Positions 37,301 to 48,608 of a DNA stretch of 64,000 nt are shown here, piece by piece. The notes beneath the pieces are model-generated. The model was not told the DNA's origin and did not search any database. It worked only from the letters and a program-made list of their open reading frames with translations. The translations under genes were made by a program, and so were the position numbers. Numbering within the stretch: the first letter of the stretch is position 1; each line of letters starts with the position of its first letter. The stretch comes from Haemonchus contortus. Taxonomy: Eukaryota > Nematoda > Chromadorea > Rhabditida > Trichostrongylidae. The stretch spans positions 18,856,257 through 18,920,256 of the forward strand of contig LS997563.1 of NCBI GenBank assembly GCA_000469685.2. Reading direction: 5' to 3'.

Positions 37301-40300
37301 AAGCTAAATCTTACAACGGGATCCAACTCATGTAGCGCTCAGTCGAAATTTTCAAGGGATCGAGTTTCCTCACGATTCAAGCTAGGAGCCATCGATCGTT
37401 GGAAAGTTAGATTGGTCCCCAGAATGCGGTCTGCTACGGTCTTTAGTGTGTAACTGCAATGGGATGAGAGAGAAATTTCGCTAAACTTACAAGAGCTCCA
37501 CATAGTACAACAGCAGAAGTGAATCCAGTACATTGACGATCATATGAACTTGAATATAATGAGGCAATTGCTCTTTCAACAACCACAAACAGGGAGCCGA
37601 ATGTAGTGAGATACTGGCCAAAACTTTGGAGCAGGAAGAGTTCACCCTTAAATTATCTCTTTATCGTTGATGGAATCCCTTTATCGTTTTTCTGATATAT
37701 TAGGTAGATCGAAAAATCTTGGTAAGATTTTTGAAAAGTCTGAAATTTTCGTTTATTGATTGATATCCATAACGCATCATGTGATATTTGCAGAGCATTC
37801 TGGAGGCTTCTCCACGGGTGTGGTAACTTCTCACTGAAGACCGGGTCACGCTCGCCGCATACGATCGCGCGCAGTCGCGTGTTGTGAAGGAAAAGGCTCG
37901 AATTTTCTGTGGAAAGACACGGTTAGCGCCGCGAAATCACTGCCGCTTGCCGTGACAATTCGGGGAAAAATACAGCCAGCCGTCTTCGAGCCATCATCTT
38001 CTATGGGTGTTTTCGCGGCACTGCAGCTGCAGCGGCAGTCATTAACATCGGCAGTGCATTGGCGAAGGAAAACACTATCATTGTTCATAACTGCTTCACT
38101 CGCTTTGCGAAAAGCCTCGCAGATAAACCTTGGCGGAAACGCTCCACGCAGTAAAAGAATCCGTCGTTCTCGGACTCTGCTGTCAAGGAGACAAGGAGGC
38201 TACACTCGTAATCTTGCAGCAAGGCTCGGTTTACCCAGCCGACAGTCGTGAAGCTTTCGACTATTGAAAATGCTTACTTGGTGGGTCCTTGATACCTCCA
38301 CGGATGGTATGCCGTACACCCTGGTATTTATGTGTTAATTTCTTCTTCTCCTCTTTCATAATGAGGAGTTTTTAGAAGGCACTTACTGACGATGAGCATA
38401 GGATCCTCTACCACTCCAAATCACATCCTCAAACTGTCAACTGTGTTACGTGACTTGAAACAAACCATCGAGTAGGTCATCCACTGAAGGCTCCTTTGTC
38501 TGCAGCAGAAAGCGAATGTCACACAATTAACCAATGAAAGTTTGTTCATGCTAGCTTTTGCACCGTGCCTGGAAGTCTGGCTTAGCTGAGAGCATTCGAG
38601 TCGGATTTAGGATCCATTTCTCTACATTTACCGTAAAGTCTGATGATGAAGTCGTGCCAAAAGAGCTTTCTACTCACTCACCTTTCGACAACTTAATTTT
38701 TTTGTCAGCAGCCCTGTTACTTTTCATTGTAGCTCTTTCTTTTCAGCGAAAGGGTGATAGAGCCCGAAATCAGTGGTAACCTATTTTTCAATCGATCCGG
38801 TTCCCCCGTCCCTCCCCGATGGCTTTAGAGAAGTCGGTGGTCGTATCTTGAGAAACTGCTTGTAATGAAACACTTTTTACTACAGAAAAAGCAATTTGAA
38901 AAAGTGGCGCAGGAGAAAAGCTTGAAAAGCGATTTGCCGGAACTTTTACTTGCGTTCCCACCCAGGTGAAAGCTCCTACGTTTTCCTTATAATAGTACAC
39001 CACTTCTTCGAAGGCTATACTTTCCATTTTGTAAAATATTAGAAATAGAAAGGCTCGAACCACAAGTTGTGTTTCACTTCTTGCAATACAGCATACTCGA
39101 GCAACAACGAGAATCAGTCGATGAACGGCTCCAACTAAATAGCCGACTCCTGTGAAGAATAAAATTGACCTGAAACCATTTCTGAGCAAAAGTGACGCAA
39201 TTTAAAATTTACGCTTGTAAAGCCAAGAAACTATCCGAAAACTTGATCGAGAAGGTACATAAACATATAGCTAGGCTTCTATGAGAGAGTCTTATGGTTG
39301 CGGTCACTGATCAGTTTGTCGATCATACAGCCTATCGCTGCCGATTAATCATTACAGTACTTCCTTTTTTTTGAGCTGATAGTTACAGTAATCATATTTT
39401 TTCTTCTAGAGCTCCGAAATTTACTATAAATGATTCGGGGGGAGCAATGAGGTCCTCTCGAGCTCCAACCGAATTTCACGCATAGAGCTGAGAGGAATGG
39501 TTGCCATCGACTAATTGCGGATTTCTTGGGCGGTTTTAAAAAGTACTGTGCTGGTTCTTTGCTGGAAAACTATTGTATAGGTTGAGTAAAAAGTTTTGAT
39601 CGACCTTCGTCCCTTTTTTCGTAGGACCGCTCGGAAGGACTTCGTGATGGGCTATGGTAGACCGATACCTAAGCTGTATTAGGTTGGTGCAAAAGGAATG
39701 CAGGTTTTTTGTTTTACTAGTTTCAACACTATTTTTTTAAAGAAAACTAAGCCTTTTTCATTGGGTATTATAAGTTGTTGGAAAGCTTATTCCTTGCGCT
39801 TTTTAAATATGTATGTGAAATTTCATTCAAACTGCTTAATTTAAAAAAAATGTGGTTCTTATTTTCAGATGTCTAGTCGCGATTTTCGTCAAATTTACTT
39901 CTATGAGTTCAAGCTGGGTCGGACTGCCGCTCAAACCGCTCGAAATATCAACGAAGTATGGGGCCAGGGAAGTGTCAACGAATGCACAGTACAACGTTGG
40001 TTCCAAAAGTTCCGTGCCGGCAACACCAGCTTCGAAGACGAACCACATGGCAGCCGTCTACCAACACTTGATATCGATCAATTGAAGGCGTCCGTCGAAG
40101 CTGATCCGCACAAAACGACAGGAGACATTGCGAAGGAACTCAATGTCCATCACACTACAATTGTTCGCCATTTGAAGCAAAATGGGAAGACTAAGAAGTA
40201 CGCGACAGTTTCGTTCCTACTGCATCTCACCCACAATCAGGTACTTGTTATGGTCAAGCCGAATATACTTGAAGACTAAGACGTTGAACTACGAAACTCT

Positions 40301-43168
40301 GGATCATTCACCACACTCGCCAGACCTTTCACCTACTGACTTTCACCTTTTCAAGCACCTCGACAACTTCTTGCGGGAAAAACGCTTCAGAAACCAAGAT
40401 GATGCAGAAACTGCCTTCAATGAGTTCATTGCTTCCAGAAACCCAGACTTCTATGATATTGGTATTAAGAAGCTCGTTTCTCGTTGGCAGAAGTGTGTTG
40501 ATTGTAATGGTGATTACTTTGATTGAATAAATGTTGTTGGAGCTAAGTTGTAGTTAATTTAGAGTTAAGGTAGGAAAACCTGCATTCCTTTTGCACCAAC
40601 CTAATATTTTCAAAAGGATATACAGGGTGCGGCAAAAGTTCTGGCAAAGGCCCCCCCTTCAGTTCTCGATAAAAAATGAGGCCTTCGATTTCGACAGGAT
40701 CTGTGCCATTACTTACTGCAAGTCCTCTTCTATACATCCCATGAATTGGCCGTTCTTGAATATGCCATTTTACAAAATGGCGACAAGCAAAGACGAACGA
40801 GCCTCCATCCTGCTCCTCCATCTGGCTGGATGCACGGCAAAGACCATCTTCAAACCGCTCTAGATTCCCTTAAGAACCGTGTCCAACGACGTTAACAGGT
40901 ACAAGGCGACAGGAACTACGGAGGACAAGCCTAGAAATGGAAGACCGAAGATTGCAACGACAAAGGAAATCGTGAAAATCATTCGAGAGGAAACCCGCCG
41001 CCACCCTCGTAGGTCCGAAAGACAATCGGCTCTTGAGGTCGGAATTCCTGCTCGATCGGTCGGAAGCATTGTCACCAGCTACCTTCGACTTCGCTCTTAT
41101 AAGATCAGAAAAGCTCACATGCGTATGAAGAAAACTAGGCTCCAAAGATGTAAGAAGCTTTTAGTGCGATTTTCGCAGGCACGGCACACCAACATCCTTT
41201 TCACTGACGAATGTCTGTTTTCAACAGATCAATTCCTGAACAACCAAAACGATAGGATGGTAGAGGGAAGCCCTGCAGAAGCCAGCTGACATGGAAGGAT
41301 CGCTCAGCGATCTGTACACCACATGTCGTTGATGGTTTTTGAGGCTATCATATCGGACGGCAAGACGCCCCTGAACTTCTTGGAGAAAGGGGTCAAGGTG
41401 GATAGCAAGACCTACTTAAAAGGCGTTTTGGAGAAGTAGGAACTCTCCTTAGCAAAATCACATTTCGGCAACCGGACATGCCCTTATCAACAGAACTCGG
41501 CTCCAGCACACAGGTCCAAGGTGGTACAGGACTGGTGCGCAACACCCTTTCCAGACTTCTCGTTGGACGATTGGCCCCCAAACAGTCCAGACCTAAATCC
41601 ATTGGACTATTCCGTGTGGACAGTTTTCAAGACGAAAGCCTGCTCTACTAAGCATAGAAGTTTGGATGCTCTACGTGCAACTTTTGTTGAAACATGGGCG
41701 ATTTGGACGTAGACTACCTCCGTGCCGCCGTCGACGCATTTCGAAGGAGACTTTCAGCCTGTATTCGCGCAAAAAGAGACTATTTCGAAATCTAGTTTGT
41801 TTTTGTGATCTATATAGCTGTTGATAAATGCTCTTGGAGCTGTATCACGTATCGATCGATTTGACCATTTTAACGATCATATTTACCGTTGCCAGAACTT
41901 TTGCCGCACCCTGTATAAGCATCCCCTTGGAAGTGCTTCGCAAAAATGACTTCAACCTTCAACTGGCGTCCGAAGCTGTCTGAGAGCTATCGTCTATCAC
42001 GAATTACTGTAAGGGCATAATCCACCGAAGACTGTCGAAAATGTCTATGGTGCATCCAGAAGGGTCATCGTATCTCAGCTCACGGGTCCCTCATGACGAA
42101 GCACCTCCAAGACTAACAGAGAAGTAGACTATGTCCGAGGAAGGTTTTACTGTGTCGTCGGTGGACATTCTCAGGGAATGCTCTACACTGGATAACTTAC
42201 TAAGGGCTCCACCGTGACCGCCGAGATTTACGCTTTTCAGCTACAGAGTTTGGTCGACGTTGTACGAAGGAAGCGTCCGCAGCGTGAAAATGTTTGCCTT
42301 TTTCACGACAGTGCTCAACCGCATGTTGCAAAATTATTTTGTCAGTAAATTGCCGAACTTGGATGGGCAGTGCTAACCCATTCTGCTTATTCGCCAGGTC
42401 TCGCTCCGTCTGATTACCATTTGTTTCTTGCTCTGGAACATCACCACCGCGATAGAAATTTTGATGACTGCCCGGAGCTCAAAAATGAGATCTCCAGCTT
42501 TTTCGAATCGTGGCCACCACCCTTCTAGGCTTCAGGAGTCAAGAAACTGCCGGTTCGTAGACGTATGTTTAGGACAACGATGGAGACTGTATTACTAATT
42601 GAGATCCTCTTTCAATGGCAATAAGACTTTTTAAAGTGAACATTGAAAAGCCGATCAAAACTTTTTACTCAAACTAATATTTGAATATTTCACGGGCAAC
42701 TAAGTTTCATGAGGGAAAGGGTTTCATAATCAGAGTAGAGTCCCCTTGCTCCAGCGCTTCTCCGTAGTATCAGCTCCACAAAAATTTTCCCTTCTTCATA
42801 TATTAAAAGCTGTTTCGCTATTGAAAGTACCTAAAATCGTTCCGCTGATTTGTAGGCCTACGAAACTCTATTCAACTAGACACTTAGCTGATTACAATAC
42901 TATTTGGTACTCCCTGTTACGGATATTTTTTCTGATGTAAAAAAAATTGGTAGACCTTTAGTCAGCGGTAAACTCCTCACCTGAAATTCACGTGGAGATT
43001 TTTTTGAGTAGCACAAATATAGGCGAATACAAAGAAAACAGGAATAAATGCAGCATTCAGAGCAGTCTCAATGGAGAACAGTGCATAGTTCCATCCGTCC
43101 AGTCGTAACGTATCGGTTGACATTTCTGTAAATTCGAGATTTCTTAAGACCTGATCCTCAAGGTCCAT
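34363..43168 (-). CDS. seven-transmembrane chemoreceptor A, Sra superfamily (Sre-like)
   Basis: Eight exons on the minus strand join in frame to about 320 residues: 42981-43168, 39061-39169, 37491-37646, 36809-36854, 35772-35833, 35557-35706, 34579-34671, 34363-34518. Start: the Met of MDLEDQ, because copy B has a matching Met at the same place. Nematode chemoreceptors of this group are G-protein-coupled and usually act in sensory neurons. Supporting features are several hydrophobic segments, the ER motif in LFVVVERAIAS, and the loop LADRYHFDENIRAGKYYIPVALNDFICK, like the RYQ.EN motif shared by the sra/srab/srb/sre families. Sre is my best guess. The last intron (34519-34578, 60 bases) begins with a weak GTCAGT and is also open in frame. 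Intron 1 holds a nest of three transposons. No stop or frameshift was seen in the exons. Confidence 0.78.
35411..35483 (-). repeat. SINE head fragment
   Basis: The reverse complement of the SINE head, including GGCGCGGAGGTGGTGTAG-like sequence with an A box. It lies just 3' of receptor A exon 6 on the transcript and is truncated after the anticodon-arm region. Confidence 0.6.
35945..36165 (-). repeat. SINE copy, nearly full tail, in receptor A intron 4
   Basis: Read on the minus strand it carries the B-box-like end, GGTTAATTGGTACCAGGC, the GATAAAAACTTG block, GGCCATATACG and the GGAAGTCGAATG tail in the family order. It is absent at the equivalent place in receptor B, so it inserted after the duplication or was lost from B. 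Confidence 0.72.
36166..36365 (-). repeat. second SINE copy next to the first, receptor A intron 4
   Basis: A more diverged minus-strand copy abutting the previous one: CGGTCAATTGTCACTCC, the GACTTGAAGATCG block and a decayed head. Head-to-tail pairs of this family also occur at 59610-60220. Confidence 0.6.
37950..38600 (+). pseudogene. mariner transposase fossil in receptor A intron 2
   Basis: A GC-richer patch translates, across three frames, into pieces of a mariner transposase. They are RAIIFYGCFRGTAAAAAV and FTRFAKSLADKPW (N-terminal helix-turn-helix region), RNLAARLGLPSRQS (second HTH region) and DDEHRILYHS, like the TGDEKWILY catalytic block. Stops and frameshifts separate them. Terminal repeats were not found. 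It does not belong to the receptor gene. Confidence 0.6.
39679..40604 (+). mobile_element. inner mariner element 1, internally deleted (926 bp)
   Basis: Perfect inverted repeats of about 30 bases, TTAGGTTGGTGCAAAAGGAA and onward, are flanked by TA on both sides. The ends resemble the Hsmar1/cecropia-type mariner group, which also includes a hookworm element described as bandit (from memory). It is short because the middle of the transposase gene is missing. It is inserted in the outer mariner. Confidence 0.9.
39869..40526 (+). pseudogene. mariner transposase with central deletion
   Basis: The N-terminal 110-odd residues are intact: MSSRDFRQIYFYEFKLGRTA, the first HTH, WFQKFRAGNTSFEDEPHGSR, then the second HTH ending HHTTIVRHLKQNGKTKKY. 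After a frame change the sequence resumes near the C terminus with HSPHSPDLSPTDFHLFKHLDNFL, containing the last catalytic Asp, and runs to a stop at 40526. The region with the first two catalytic Asp residues is gone, so it cannot transpose itself, though the DNA-binding half might still be made. Confidence 0.85.
40621..41915 (+). mobile_element. inner Tc1/mariner-superfamily element 2 (1,295 bp)
   Basis: Perfect 27-base inverted repeats, TACAGGGTGCGGCAAAAGTT and onward, are flanked by TA at 40619-40620 and 41916-41917. Its length fits a full-size element. It lies only 16 bases from the end of inner mariner 1, within the same host mariner. Confidence 0.92.
40777..41795 (+). pseudogene. decayed Tc1/mariner-superfamily transposase (DDxD type)
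   Basis: It starts MATSKDERASILLLHLAG, with a stop after 28 codons, then continues in another frame with helix-turn-helix-like sequence and the catalytic blocks ILFTDECLFS, QQNSAPAHRSKVVQDWC and WPPNSPDLNPLDYSVW. The middle block has Asn where a catalytic Asp (QDSAPAH) is usual. Several stops and frame changes are present. The LNPLDY..W signature suggests a maT-like lineage rather than canonical Tc1, but that is tentative. Confidence 0.82.
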
Positions 43169-44019
43169 ACAATTTACGCGATCACGCTCTCCAGCTTTAA
43201 TGAGTCCTGAGAAAATCATAGAAATATCACTCTACTGGTTCATTTTCGAAATGGTTGCTCCTTATCTGCTTTGCTTTTGGAGCGACTCTGCCAATGACAA
43301 CGATTTTGGTATTTCAATAGTGGATCCTTTGCCACCCAGGCGACAAAGGACCCATCCCGCTATTATTATGAAATGCCGAAATCATTTCAATTGCGAACTG
43401 TCTCTTCAGGAATCTCTGCTTCTAATTGGCCTGAGATATCAGCAGGATGAGATCATGCAGTGAATACGTCTTCAATCGTGTATTCCTCTACCATGAGATT
43501 AAAGGTGAAAGGTAAACTGCCAGCTTAGTGTATTTCCTACGTGTTTTCACCGCCTATATGATCTGGATACGATAATTTTCCCTTCTTCCCTTACTTTGTA
43601 AGAATTAAAAACAAAACTGGGTTTTAAGATTTCATTTTGCCAATCTGGTCTCTGTATAGAAATCCTTTTTTTGATAATCCACTTTGAAAGCAGTAGCAGT
43701 GATAGGAGCCTCAGCTTCTCAGTGTGGTTGATGAAAGGTTCTGTATGGTGTTGCGAAAGACAACATCGATAGGAAACCGAGAAAGCAAGTTTTCATAGTT
43801 TGTAGGTTCAAAAAAAAAAAGAGAATCAGGGTAATGCCCTTCAGGTTCAAAATGCAAGATGTTTTCAAGGGAGGCATCTCTTAAAGGAACAGTTCACGAT
43901 GAAGATAACTTTCAAAAATTTCCCTCTGACGATTCCGTAGTATTCCGTCTACCAAAAAAGTCGAAAAAATTAGGAAAAATTTCCGATGAAAAGAAAGATC
44001 CTCATAACTCTATTGAGAT

Positions 44020-44330
44020 CCTTAGAGCGGAAACTTGTGCGTTTTTCTCCCATCAAAGCAGAACAGAAAGATAAAGAAATAATGGTTCTCGACGTCTAGC
44101 CTATGTACATGTAGGCTTTTCAGCTTCGGTAATGAGAACAAATCATGTTTCCTGACGTCTAGCTTGCTTGTAACCATCTCAGCTACGGTAATGCGATCAA
44201 ACACACTTCACTTATACCAAACAATGTTGGAATACAACCTTTTTCCTCTGAAAATGTCAGATGTTGAGGAGTAAATAGAGCCAAAAGCTTGAATCAGCAT
44301 TCCCTGCGTGAAAGTAACTTAGTAACTATC
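44020..44330. repeat. 5' flank of receptor A, shared with the flank of receptor B, with a local tandem repeat
   Basis: This stretch resembles 63355-63600 in order and orientation: CTTAGAGCGGAAA, CAGCTACGGTAATGCGA, ACTTCACTTATACCAAACAA, TCAGATGTTG. It lies upstream of receptor A as the other lies upstream of receptor B, so the duplicated segment includes at least 1 kb of upstream DNA. Within it a unit of about 65 bases beginning GACGTCTAGC is repeated twice (44088-44215). It may hold the promoters. Confidence 0.65.
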
Positions 44331-47300
44331 AAGTAGTTAGTAACTAATTAATTTACTAACATCCACATGGTGTCTAATGCTACTTTGTCAAGGCAAAAAA
44401 TCTCTTACCCAAGAAATGAACGTAGTTCTATTTTCTTACCTACAAAAATATATAGATATGGGTCTACGGCTAGGGAACTTCATAGAAAAGAAGCTATAAC
44501 CTGCTCTTTCCGCTGACACCAAATGATGGGGCACATATTTAATCGTCCATCAACAACCCCCCTGTCTTTGCCTTTCTCCGCTTTACGAAGCTAAACATCA
44601 TCATTACGATAATTGAAGGTTGCCTGATTTAGACTCGGGTGAACTAGTTAGGGGAGCGCTACAATTCGAGGGCGATATACCCGCTGGCCATGTAATTACA
44701 GTTGCATTCCTAATACTTACTTGGGCACTTGAGCATCCCTCAATACTCACTTAGGAAAGAAGTAGGTGCCAAAGTTCAGCGTGGCAGACCAAATGGATGA
44801 GCCAAGGTGCAGACTACAGACCAGATGAAGGATTACGGGTACAATAAGCAACAGTCTGTGGCTTGGGATTGATGTGTAGAAAACACAAATGTATGAACGT
44901 GTGCGTTCGACACCCGTAACTAACTCATAACATTACCTATTATTAACTTCTATTTTTATTTTAATACTGCTTCATTAATGGATTGACTACTTGGAATACA
45001 GTATCGATATTATAGCCAACTTGATACCCTACTGAATGGTACAATTATCATTAGACAAAGAAAGTAGAGTTAGGGCTTTTCTTGCAGTAGCAATATTTTG
45101 TAATAACATTATTTGATTATGAAACAATAATTCATTAAATGGGATAATGATATAATGCCCTAATACTGAATTTCAGCAAAGTGCTCTCATTTCGAGACTA
45201 AAGTTTTTTCCACGACCTGACGTGAAATGGGAAGACAATTGGTGAAGAAGTAGTGTCAAGTGGGAACTAAATGGCTTTCCTTTTAGCTCTATGGCGGTGG
45301 CTACTCTATCACATTAACGAGACCATTGCAATTAAGTTCTCACGGTAAGCAATTACATGGGAAACTCAACTTCTTTGAAGGCTTTTCGTGAGAATCTATT
45401 GGGTGCTCTCGGATACGGCCATTCACTCCATGGCTGGTCAACAAAGAGAAGCCGACTGAAGGGAACAGGCAATCCCTTACTTTGCTGCTGTTCATTTAGT
45501 CTAAGGGTGGGCTAATCCAGAGAGCTCACTAGACAACGGTGACTGATTAAGATAGATCCGAAAATCGGATTTAGCTGCATCTACAACTTTCTCTAAAAGG
45601 GCTGCTGAAAGATATTAGAAGATTTCGATTATCAAGACGTGAAACTATGAGAACATCACAATAAAATCTCGAAGCATTCCAACACAAGAACGGTGGTTTT
45701 GCCCGGAAAAGATAGACATAGGCCATCAAGAAAAGAAACAGAGCCTTAAAGACTAGAAATAAACAGCCTAGCGTCTTCCTGGATGAATCTTTTAGGTTTT
45801 CTCAACCACCGGGGGCTTATATATGTCAGCTTGTGCGATATGAAAGGAAAATGTTGGTAAGGATATCATATCAAAGAAAACTGGAATATATGAAACACAC
45901 ATCACAAAATGGAAGAAAATTTGTAGCCTATAAAAAACCTCGCGGTAACTCTATGCAAAGTAAATAACATGTTCAACTCTATCGTACAAATTTCGAACAT
46001 ATCTTATCTACAGAAAAATCAAAATAACAAAGTCACAACAGCACAACAAGTCTCAATATGTTTTGGCTAATTTTACAGAATCTGTGTAGAAAGCAAAAAA
46101 AGCAGAAACCTAGTTTTCTTTAATGAGAGTTATTCAGTGCTTTCTGTGGCTGTTTACTCATAAACCTAAAAAATTCTAAAACGATTGTAAACCCTTGGTA
46201 ATATTCGTTACCTGTTCAAAAACCACGGTAGATACCGATAAACAATTATTTCAACATTCAATCATATGAGTCTGCTTAACAAAGCAATTCATTTTTTCAG
46301 AGCAAGCATCATCGAAGCTTTAAGTGAAACTCAAATAACGTCATGTAGCAAAAAAGCGACACTTGAATGGTCGGGATAGTTGATCGCAGAAAAAAGGTAA
46401 TGGCTAAGAAAAATAGGCCAGTTAGTTAAAATTAAAAGTCGAAATGCCGATTCTAAAGGTTTCCTAGGTCATTGGTCGATAGCCATTGCCCGATGGTATC
46501 GAAAACAGGTGCAGTAGAGACTTAAGGAGGTCCCCATTTCCTTTGAGAATGCCAACTCCTTTACGAAGCAGTTGAAAACAATAAAGACGGCCTCTCGAGA
46601 GAAGAAAAAAATCAAAGTTTTTCACATCACTGCTTTACAACTTGACCGAAAATGATTGAAAAACACTCTCATGAATCTGCAATGAGTTGGTGGTTCTGAA
46701 AAATTATTTATAAGTCTGGTCGAATGCTACTAGCAAAATAACGTTTATTGGCGAATGAGGCACTTCAAGCTGAAAATGTGGAAGTCATTATTATTTCAAA
46801 TCGGATACTACTAGCAGACAGAAGTAAATAAGCTGAACCATTCCAAGCTGAAAATAAGCCTGGACTTACTTAATATGCCTAAGTGCCTTGACAAATTACA
46901 GCCATCAAAGAAAAAGGTTGAATAGCATAATTGCCGATGTCAGACTACTCAAGCATCACAAATCATGCTGCTCTTGAATGCGCTCGACCGAAAAAAAGGG
47001 GTTCAGTGATCAAAAATTTTGTTCTCTATTGAAACATTTTTCAAGTCGGTTTAAGGTCCCTCTTCAATCATTGCAGCACTAGCTAAACATATAAATAAAT
47101 AAGTAAAACATGTAATAATGGTTGCTAGCGAAGATAAAAGGGCGCTAGCTAGTTCTGAATATAATTCCCTCATCAAATCTTTGAGATGCCTTGTAGACAT
47201 CTCTAGAATATTGAATAAAATATAAAACTCTGTTGTGGATCTGAATTGATCCGTTTCTGGATATACTCAAACATCTGCGTCTCAGGCTGGAAAGCGGCAT

Positions 47301-48006
47301 TCCACTGCGTATTTGATACACTAATTACTTCACTAACTGGGTGACTCAGCTTTTTCCAAACATGAGGCTGTCACGAATATGCTGAAACAGCGAAGCCCTA
47401 GTATTAGACTATTTGTAGGGGCATAGAAGTCATGTTCGGTCACCCTCCTGAGTCATTTAAGACTTGATAGTGGTTTCTCGTGTTTCCTTTTTTGCCAATG
47501 ACATCTTTGACTGGATGGCTTCATCACACTCGTCACTGAAGAAATCTTACAAATTCTTGGGTTAGCTGTAACGGCGTTAGTCGCTCATCTGTCTTTATTA
47601 AGCTGTATATCATTCAAGAACAGCCTCGAGCCTCAGCCACGGTGTCTACGACCATTCCCGTACGGTTTGGAGTTTGAAGGAATACGTGCATCCTGTTGGC
47701 GAACAAAGTCCCCGTCACTATAGCACCATTACTTTCCGAGCTCAGTTGAATAGTTCCCCACCCTCATGTTCTTTACTATCAACTTATTATCGATCTGCAC
47801 ACCGAAGAAGGCTAAATGCTCTTCTCTGTTGTTCGATGTCCAAACCGAAATTTTCCGTTCTGGTTCATTTGCGAGCCCTGCATTTTCAGTTGCAGTTAAT
47901 CATTCAGTGGGCCCTACAACCATGAACTAAAAGTAAGGTTGCTTGTCAGAGATTCTTGTCCATCTTTCTTCGCATCATTCAACCCTTCTCCACCCTCGTT
48001 TCCTAT
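44331..48006. other. AT-rich intergenic stretch, nothing identified
   Basis: About 3.7 kb with no open frame above about 60 codons until 47674, and none with domain features. I see no inverted-repeat element, SINE or receptor exon in it. Confidence 0.5.
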
Positions 48007-48010
48007 TTAA

Positions 48011-48608
48011 CACGTTGACGACAGCGCGGGACACATATATCCCGCGCTCATTTGGCTTTTTTTTACGCATGCGTGATTTATTCATATGTTTTTTTTTGTG
48101 TCTATATTGTAGGTCGAACGGTAACAAAGCTCAAACTGAATGGTCCATAAAATGATCAGATATGCATCATCTTCACACAGGTTTTCCAAGTCTCACAATA
48201 TTTTGGACCTGCTACAAACATCGACACTTTTATTGATATCAATAAGCAAGTAAAATGAAAACACTGAAAGCAAGCTGAACTTAAGTTTTAAGGGCATTAA
48301 GGATCTAGTTCTATATCAAAAGATGGTCGAGTTGTAAAGCATCTCCCAAGTTTCCTTCTCTTCCGCCATTGTATAAGCTTTTGTTGAAGCGGGATATTTA
48401 TTATATAGAACACTTTTGTGTTTTTCATTTTGTTAATCAACTTACTAAGCATCGATATGTAGTTAGAAGCAGTTTTCACTCTCAAGCTTCAAAAAGCGGG
48501 CCTCAAGAGACAACGCGGGACGCATGTGTCCCGCGGTCCACGGGGCCGCAAATATTGCGTCGGTCCCACGCCGCCGAACATGCATAAACGCGCGTTGTCG
48601 TCAACGTG
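48011..48608. mobile_element. 598-bp piggyBac-like MITE
   Basis: TTAA flanks both ends (48007-48010 and 48609-48612). The ends are CACGTTGACGACAGCGCG and the reverse complement of CACGTTGACGACAACGCG. Just inside each end is a palindrome: GCGCGGGACACATATATCCCGCGC at the left (48023-48046), with a matching GCGGGACGCATGTGTCCCGC near the right. TTAA duplications, short CA-starting inverted repeats and subterminal palindromes fit piggyBac-like elements. The interior encodes nothing recognisable. Confidence 0.82.

Larger units (their letters stand above)
39580..42674 (+). mobile_element. outer mariner-like element of a three-element nest
   Basis: Inverted ends GGTTGAGTAAAAAGTTTTGATCG (start) and its near-perfect reverse complement (end) lie between TA dinucleotides at 39578-39579 and 42675-42676. 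Removing the two elements inserted in it leaves about 870 bases, shorter than a full mariner of about 1.3 kb. The surviving 3' coding part (42205-42590) includes GSTVTAEIYAFQLQSL, FHDSAQPHVAK and HSAYSPGLAPSDYHLF, which are mariner catalytic-domain blocks, broken by stops. It is dead and sits in intron 1 of receptor A. Confidence 0.85.

Noticed and set aside
37846..38088. 80-codon minus-strand open frame in a GC-rich patch
   Set aside because: The plus strand carries mariner transposase blocks across the same bases, so this is a shadow.
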